The notes beneath the pieces are model-generated. The model did no database searches. It worked only from the letters and a program-made list of their open reading frames with translations, and had not been told where the DNA came from. DNA of 64,000 bases from Moorella sp. E308F. GTDB taxonomy: Bacteria; Bacillota; DSM-521; Neomoorellales; Neomoorellaceae. Made by a program: the position numbers and the translations under genes. The DNA lies in contig NZ_BJKN01000001.1 in assembly GCF_006538365.1 (NCBI RefSeq), forward strand, positions 799,639 to 863,638, read 5' to 3'. Below, one piece after another: positions 59,474 through 64,000 of this stretch; position 1 is the first letter of the stretch, and the number at the start of each line of letters is the position of its first letter.

Positions 59474-60757
59474 TTAACCCAGGATGTCCTTCAGGTCCTG
59501 TTCCGGCGTGGTAGTAGGCTTCAGGTTGTAGTTTTCCTGGAGGACCTTCAGCACATTGGGTGTTAAGAAGGCCGGCAGGGACGGGCCGATGCGGATGTTT
59601 TGAATCCCCAGGTGGAGCAGGGTCAGCAGGATGGCCACTGCTTTCTGCTCGAACCAGGACAGGACCAGGCTCAAGGGCAGCTCGTTGACGCTGCAGTTAA
59701 AGGCTTCGGCCAGAGCCAGGGCTACCTGGATGGCTGAATAGGCGTTATTGCACTGGCCTATATCGATGAGGCGCGGGATGCCGTCAATGTCGCCCAGGTC
59801 GAGGTGGTTGAAGCGGTACTTGCCGCAGCCCAGGGTTAGGACCACGCAGTCCTGCGGCACCTTCTCCACAAACTCGGTGTAGTAGTTGCGGCCCGGCTTG
59901 GCCCCGTCGCAGCCGCCCACCAGGAAGAAGTGGCGGATCTTGCCGGCCTTGACGGCCTCGATCACCTGGCCGGCTATGCTTAAGATAGCCGTGTGATGGA
60001 AACCGGTGGTCAGCTCGCCGCCGGCCTTTTCCTCCAGGGGCGGCAGGGCCTTGGCCTTTTCAATAACCGGCGTAAAGTCGCGGTTTTTAATATGAGTTAC
60101 TCCCGGCAGGCCGGCAATGCCGCAGGTAAACATGCGCTCCCGGTAAGATTCCGCAGGTATTAACACGCAGTTAGTTGTACCCAGGATGGCGCCGGGGAAC
60201 TCGGCAAACTCTTTTTTCTGGTTCTGCCAGGCCGAGCCGTAGTTGCCCACCAGGTGAGGGAACTTTTTCAATTCCGGGTAGGCGTGGGCCGGCAGCATTT
60301 CGCCGTGGGTATACACATTAATCCCCGTACCTTCCGTCTGCTGCAGGAGTTCATAGAGATCCAGCAGGTCATGGCCGGTAACGAGGATGCCCGGTCCTTT
60401 CTTGGTGCCGGTAGAAACCTTCGTCGGGACCGGGGCGCCGAAACGCTCTACATGGGCTTTATCCAATAATTCCATGACCTTGAGGTTCATGGCCCCGACT
60501 TTTAAGGCCATCTCTATATGACGGTTAAGATCAAAGTCGACGTTGGTTAGGGTGGTAAAAAGTGCCTCGTGCATAAAGGCGTCTACTTCTTCGTCCCGGG
60601 CACCCAGTTCCCGGGCATGGTAGGCATAGGCGGCAATACCCTTAAGGCCGATAAGGATGGTATCCTGGAGGCTGGCGATATCTTCGTTCTTACCGCAGAC
60701 GCCTACCCTGGTGCAGCCGGTACCGCCGGCCGTCTGCTCGCACTGGTAACAAAACAT
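59474..60757 (-). CDS. hcp: Hybrid cluster protein (hydroxylamine reductase), short class III
   Basis: Iron-sulfur/oxo cluster enzyme linked to NO and hydroxylamine stress in anaerobes. The N-terminal cluster ligands are Cys3, Cys6, Cys15 and Cys21 (CYQCEQ, GCTRVGVC). Hybrid-cluster ligands appear later in TGHDLLDLYELLQQ, NCVLIPAESY, TCGIAGLPG, GGCDGAKPGRNYYTEF and LGCGKYRF. At 427 residues it lacks the second helical bundle of the ~550-residue forms, as in class III enzymes of thermophiles. No hcr reductase is adjacent. A CRP/FNR-type site lies upstream. Confidence 0.93.
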   Translation of the reverse strand: MFCYQCEQTAGGTGCTRVGVCGKNEDIASLQDTILIGLKGIAAYAYHARELGARDEEVDAFMHEALFTTLTNVDFDLNRHIEMALKVGAMNLKVMELLDKAHVERFGAPVPTKVSTGTKKGPGILVTGHDLLDLYELLQQTEGTGINVYTHGEMLPAHAYPELKKFPHLVGNYGSAWQNQKKEFAEFPGAILGTTNCVLIPAESYRERMFTCGIAGLPGVTHIKNRDFTPVIEKAKALPPLEEKAGGELTTGFHHTAILSIAGQVIEAVKAGKIRHFFLVGGCDGAKPGRNYYTEFVEKVPQDCVVLTLGCGKYRFNHLDLGDIDGIPRLIDIGQCNNAYSAIQVALALAEAFNCSVNELPLSLVLSWFEQKAVAILLTLLHLGIQNIRIGPSLPAFLTPNVLKVLQENYNLKPTTTPEQDLKDILG

Positions 60758-60795
60758 GGTTTCTCCCCCTTTGGTGGAATTCTAAAGACACCTTT

Positions 60796-60838
60796 ATCAT
60801 AAACAAGGGCGCGAAGACAAACTGTGACCTCGGTCACA
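60796..60838 (-). promoter_or_regulatory. CRP/FNR-type operator and -10 of hcp
   Basis: A palindrome TGTGACCTCGGTCACA (60823-60838, TGTGA-N6-TCACA) and, on the minus strand, TATGAT (60801-60796). With a start seven bases past the -10 the palindrome centre falls at -41.5, the classical class II activator position. No good -35 is present. HcpR, a CRP/FNR-family regulator, controls hcp in other anaerobes. Confidence 0.6.
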
Positions 60839-60974
60839 ATTATAAAGCGATTTCATCAAATAATCGGCTGCGTTCTTGTTACAAATCTAAAATGGCACTG
60901 GCAGGAAATCCATATTTGGTGTCGAAAAAAATTTATTACAGTCAGTAATTAACAAAAAAAGGCGGAGGTACGCA

Positions 60975-61991
60975 ATGGATGGCAATTCTCCCCGGCGAGG
61001 CGGGGCTGGATTGGATAAACTGGCAGGAGCTACAACCCAAATTTATGATTTTCATTCTGCAACCGTCCAGCGTACCGGGGATTATTACCATCCGTCGCCG
61101 CAGAGGAATCCGGCCAGGATACCCCATTTACCTGACGGGCCGGTAGGGGAAATTTATCAGGAAGCCCAGGAAGCTCTGAGCGATGTCTATCACCGCTGCC
61201 GCCTGGGGAGTCAGCTGGAGGTTAAAAATATCCAGGAGATAGTAGCCGACTTTCTCAACCGGATGCAGGACAACCAGAACATGTTTTTGCAGATGGCCAT
61301 GCTTAAGGACCTGGACCCTTACTCTGCACGCCACTCTCTGAATGTGACTGTTCTGGCTACCCTCCTGGGTTTAAAACTGGGCCTTTCCCAGAAAGAACTC
61401 CTGGTCATCGGCGTTGGCGCCATGCTCCACGACGTGGGCAAATTGGAAGTACCGCCTGAAGTTTTATTAAAACCGGGCAAGTTAACTGCCGAGGAGTTTG
61501 CTCTTATCAAGAGCCATCCCCAGGCCGGTTATGAGCGGTTGGAGGGCGTGGTAAGCGAAGCAGTTCGCCGGGTGGCCCGGGATCATCATGAACGTTGCAA
61601 CGGCAGCGGTTACCCTAAAGGATTAAGGTGGGAAGAGTTAAGCCTGGCGGCCCGGTGCGTGGCTATCGCCGATGTTTACGATGCTGTAACTACCGACCGC
61701 TGCTACCGCCCCAGGTATCTTCCCCATGAGGGCATGGAATTATTAATGGTAGAAAGCACCATGGGTAACCTGGACCTGAAACTGGTACGAGTCTTTTTGC
61801 AAGCTATTGCCAGTTACCCGGTGGGCACTACGGTGCGGTTAACGACCGGTGAAATAGCCCGGGTAATAGCCCAGGAGCCGGAGGTGCCCATGCGGCCGGT
61901 GGTTGAGGTGCTGCAGCCCCGGCGCCGCGCCGGCGAGGTTATCCGCCTCCTGACCAATCCTTCTGTTTTAATTGTGGAAGCTGAACCCTGA
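60975..61991 (+). CDS. HD-GYP domain protein (cyclic-di-GMP phosphodiesterase type)
   Basis: A 338-residue protein. About 110 N-terminal residues without a known domain precede the HD-GYP region (about 115-290): RHSLNVTVLATLLG, MLHDVGKLEVPPEVLLKPGK, HPQAGYERLEG, RDHHERCNGSGYPKGL and ADVYDAVTTDR. The metal-binding His and Asp residues and the GYP motif are intact, so c-di-GMP hydrolysis is likely. A C-terminal PilZ-unlike region of ~50 residues remains unexplained. GGCGGAGG precedes the ATG. It is divergent from hcp. Confidence 0.9.
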   Translation: MDGNSPRRGGAGLDKLAGATTQIYDFHSATVQRTGDYYHPSPQRNPARIPHLPDGPVGEIYQEAQEALSDVYHRCRLGSQLEVKNIQEIVADFLNRMQDNQNMFLQMAMLKDLDPYSARHSLNVTVLATLLGLKLGLSQKELLVIGVGAMLHDVGKLEVPPEVLLKPGKLTAEEFALIKSHPQAGYERLEGVVSEAVRRVARDHHERCNGSGYPKGLRWEELSLAARCVAIADVYDAVTTDRCYRPRYLPHEGMELLMVESTMGNLDLKLVRVFLQAIASYPVGTTVRLTTGEIARVIAQEPEVPMRPVVEVLQPRRRAGEVIRLLTNPSVLIVEAEP

Positions 61992-62072
61992 TCCATTTTT
62001 GTAAAAACTGTGTACAGGCAGGCCGGCAGGGATATGCTATTACTGGCCAACCTGTATGGCGGGGATGATTGC

Positions 62073-62588
62073 ATGCCGGTAAAGGGGAAAGATTTTACAA
62101 CGGCTTACCTGGGTTTGGGCTCCAACCTGGGTGATCGGGAAGGGCATTTGCAGCGGGCCGTAGCAATACTTACGGCCACCGAAGGGATCGAGGTGGAACG
62201 CCTTTCTTCCTGGTATGAGACGGCCCCGGTGGGCAAGACGGGCCAGGGATGGTTTTTAAACGGAGTGGCCAGGATCAAAACCTCCATGCACCCGCGCGAG
62301 CTGCTGTCGACTGTCCTGGCTATAGAGCAGCGCCTGGGCCGGGTGCGGCGGGAGCGCTGGGGTCCCCGCAACATTGATATTGACATCCTGCTTTACGATG
62401 ATTTAACAGTTAATGAACCCGACCTGCAGATTCCCCACCCCAGGATGCAAGAGCGGGCCTTTGTCCTGATACCCCTGGCAGAAATTGCCCCGGACCTTAT
62501 TTTACCGGATGGCCGGCGGGCAGATGTGGCTGCTAAAGACTGTTTTCCCGGGCAGGAAGTATTGCCGTATAGTGGTTTCAGGTGTTAG
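62073..62588 (+). CDS. folK: 2-amino-4-hydroxy-6-hydroxymethyldihydropteridine pyrophosphokinase
   Basis: Pyrophosphorylates the pterin alcohol before folP acts. The 171-residue protein has GLGSNLGDREGHLQ (about 14-27), ETAPVGKTGQGWFLNGVARI and the HPPK signature RWGPRNIDIDILLYDD. ATG at 62073 is preferred because longer starts (62010, 62034) add residues not seen in the family. folP lies 30 kb away at 31894, so the folate genes are scattered. A hairpin terminator follows before the next gene. Confidence 0.92.
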   Translation: MPVKGKDFTTAYLGLGSNLGDREGHLQRAVAILTATEGIEVERLSSWYETAPVGKTGQGWFLNGVARIKTSMHPRELLSTVLAIEQRLGRVRRERWGPRNIDIDILLYDDLTVNEPDLQIPHPRMQERAFVLIPLAEIAPDLILPDGRRADVAAKDCFPGQEVLPYSGFRC

Positions 62589-62700
62589 AATAAAATTGGG
62601 CGCTACCTTTAAGGAGTGCACGCATTTATCCTTCGATAATACCGGCTTAAAATTATACCGCTTGGATCTATTTAAGACCGAGACGGGTGAATGAGGAATC

Positions 62701-62734
62701 AAGCTTCCGGCAGCTCGTCGGAAGCTTTTTATTT
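62701..62734 (+). terminator. Terminator between folK and the DUF2520 gene
   Basis: AAGCTTCCG (62701-62709) pairs with CGGAAGCTT (62719-62727), a 9-nt loop, then TTTATTT. It lies immediately before the next Shine-Dalgarno. Confidence 0.8.
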
Positions 62735-62751
62735 GGAGGAGCGTCGCAATT

Positions 62752-63816
62752 ATGCGGGTGGGCATAATTGGAGCCGGAGCTGTCGGTACGGGGATGGGCA
62801 TATTATTGCGCCGGCGGGGATACACCATCGCCGGTGTAGCCAGCCGTACCCCTGCTTCAGCCCGGCGGGCGGCAGCAAGGCTGGCCTGCCCGGTCTTTGC
62901 GCAGCCGGAAGAAGTAGCCCGGCAGGCCGACCTGATCTTTATTACCACCAGTGACCAGGCCATCGGCCCGGTGGCAGCCGCCATTGCCTCGAGAAACGGC
63001 TTTCGCCCCGGGCAAACGGTCATTCATATGAGCGGTTCGTTAACTTCAGCCGTCCTGGACCCGGCCCGGCGGGCCGGTGCCCTGGCCTTGAGCCTCCATC
63101 CCCTCCAGTCCTGTGCCGATGCCGACCGGGCGGTGGCCAACCTCCCCGGGTCGGTTTTCAGCCTGGAAGGCGATCGGGAAGCCCTGCCTCTGGGGAAACG
63201 CCTGGTAACCGAACTGGGGGGTGAGTATTTCCTCATCAGCCCCGGGGCCAAACCCCTTTACCATGCGGCCGCCTGCGTCGCTTCCAACTACCTGGTCAGC
63301 CTCATAGATTTAAGTCGCCGGCTCATGCAGGCGGCCGGCATGGAACCGGAGATGGCGGCCCGGGCCCTGGCGCCATTAATTAAAGGCACTTTAGATAATA
63401 TTAATGAAAAGGGAATTCCCCAGGCCCTGACCGGTCCCATTGCCAGGGGCGACTTTGTTACCATCAGGGATCATTTAAAGGCCATGGAAGCCGCTGTTCC
63501 CGAACTGGGCGAGATTTACCGCGCCCTGGGACGCTATACGGCCGACCTGGCCGGCCGTAAAGGCAGCATCGACGCCCGCAAGGTAGCCCTGTTCGGGCAA
63601 ATCCTGGCTACCAAATTTGATGCGATGAGCAGGCGGGCAGAAGATTTTATTTTTAAAGGAGCTGACGGTATTGGAGCTGTTGACAACAATTGCCGCGGTA
63701 CGCAAGTTTGTGGCGGCAGCCAGGCAACAGGGCAAGAGCATAGGCCTGGTCCCGACCATGGGTTACCTTCACGAGGGCCATTTAACCCTGGCCAGGACGG
63801 CCAGGGAGCAGAATGA
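62752..63816 (+). CDS. Rossmann-fold DUF2520 protein, probably frameshifted at its end
   Basis: NAD(P)-binding oxidoreductase-like protein usually found beside panC. Residues 1-15 hold [15 protein letters not shown], a Rossmann loop; the DUF2520 domain spans about 130-290 ([39 protein letters not shown]). The domain ends near residue 300, yet the frame runs on to 354 through 146 bp that encode panC in another frame. Adding one T to the T5 run at 63650-63654 would end it as EDFIF-stop (301 residues) right before the panC ribosome-binding site. A sequencing or real indel is likely. Confidence 0.8.
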   Translation: MRVGIIGAGAVGTGMGILLRRRGYTIAGVASRTPASARRAAARLACPVFAQPEEVARQADLIFITTSDQAIGPVAAAIASRNGFRPGQTVIHMSGSLTSAVLDPARRAGALALSLHPLQSCADADRAVANLPGSVFSLEGDREALPLGKRLVTELGGEYFLISPGAKPLYHAAACVASNYLVSLIDLSRRLMQAAGMEPEMAARALAPLIKGTLDNINEKGIPQALTGPIARGDFVTIRDHLKAMEAAVPELGEIYRALGRYTADLAGRKGSIDARKVALFGQILATKFDAMSRRAEDFIFKGADGIGAVDNNCRGTQVCGGSQATGQEHRPGPDHGLPSRGPFNPGQDGQGAE

Positions 63817-64000
63817 CGTCGTTATTATGAGCATTTTTGTCAACCCGACCCAGTTTGGCCCCGGGGAAGACCTGGAGCGTTATCCCCGGGACCTGGAAAG
63901 GGATCAAAAGCTGGCTGCTGCCGCGGGTGTCGACGCCATTTTTGCCCCTGCGGTAGCAGAAATGTACCCGCCCGGCTATGCCACCTATGTCCAGGTCGAG
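63671..64000 (+). CDS. panC: Pantothenate synthetase (5' part, cut by window end)
   Basis: Condenses pantoate with beta-alanine using ATP. The visible 110 residues contain the HIGH-type signature [14 protein letters not shown] (27-40), [20 protein letters not shown] and [15 protein letters not shown], diagnostic for PanC. TTG at 63671 is the start, nine bases after AAAGGAG (63655-63661). The gene continues beyond 64000. It overlaps the extended end of the DUF2520 frame. panB lies 20 kb upstream rather than adjacent. Confidence 0.93.
   Translation, partial: MELLTTIAAVRKFVAAARQQGKSIGLVPTMGYLHEGHLTLARTAREQNDVVIMSIFVNPTQFGPGEDLERYPRDLERDQKLAAAAGVDAIFAPAVAEMYPPGYATYVQVE

Noticed and set aside
62589-62751. 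T-box or other riboswitch before the DUF2520 gene
   Set aside because: A terminator and a short ACCGC are present, but the T-box antiterminator consensus and specifier stem are not.
1-64000. Insertion sequences, prophage or CRISPR array
   Set aside because: No transposase, integrase, phage structural gene, Cas gene or spaced direct-repeat array was found on either strand.

Overview
The window looks like a contiguous piece of chromosome from a thermophilic, spore-forming acetogen of the genus Moorella or a close relative. The formate--tetrahydrofolate ligase at 30110 has the 559-residue length I recall for the Moorella thermoacetica enzyme and, compared from memory, is very similar but not identical to it. 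Other pointers are many TTG/GTG starts, purine-rich Shine-Dalgarno sites, sporulation genes (spoIIE, spoVT, yabP, yabQ, lonC), a tungstate/molybdate-type ABC ATPase, a selenium-linked YedF protein and a short hybrid cluster protein. No insertion sequence, phage or CRISPR array was seen. The gene order is mostly the conserved Firmicutes backbone.

Layout. 1-2.4 kb: ABC ATPase, a two-copy structured repeat, an OmpR-type response regulator, ComFB. 2.6-9.9 kb: ispE, a GntR regulator, a nucleotidyltransferase, glmU, prs, a PRC-barrel protein, rplY/ctc, pth and a miniature PrsW-like membrane protein. 10-21 kb: mfd, spoVT, then the yabN-hup-yabO-yabP-yabQ-divIC-yabR cluster (with an added SpoIID-like lipoprotein and a small HTH protein), ppx, an LpdD-like protein and an L,D-transpeptidase. 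22-28.9 kb: DUF606 protein, tRNA-Met and tRNA-Glu, spoIIE, tilS, ftsH, ndk. 29-38.7 kb: niaR, a formiminotransferase-like small protein, fhs, folP, pstB-phoU, an MFS transporter, yqhV, comA, comB, a DUF441 protein.

38.8-43.7 kb is the most interesting region. It is a run of genes for a highly divergent succinyl-CoA/malate-CoA ligase pair, with a small cysteine-rich protein between its two subunits, followed by a CitE/malyl-CoA lyase-type enzyme and an NAD-malic enzyme. Together they could join glyoxylate and acetyl-CoA to malyl-CoA, release malate with formation of ATP, and decarboxylate malate to pyruvate. This would be a genetic version of the malyl-CoA route proposed biochemically for glycolate/glyoxylate fermenters.

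44-64 kb: panB, the second repeat copy, a CvpA-like protein, an M18 aminopeptidase, yedF, a HEAT-repeat protein, DUF951, a CGGC-type protein, an acyl-ACP thioesterase, a Uma2 protein, the rpsF-ssb-rpsR, DUF2232, rplI, lonC, dnaB backbone, a macro-domain/DUF763 pair, hcp under an apparent CRP/FNR-type site, an HD-GYP protein, folK, a DUF2520 protein and the start of panC, cut by the window end.

Several non-coding signals are well supported by sequence: consensus promoters, about a dozen intrinsic terminators, a Spo0A-type promoter with a 21-bp spacer before spoIIE, a paired DnaA-box dyad, a promoter-plus-hairpin leader before mfd, and a palindromic leader before fhs. Functional names come from motif recognition and memory of the families; no database search was possible.
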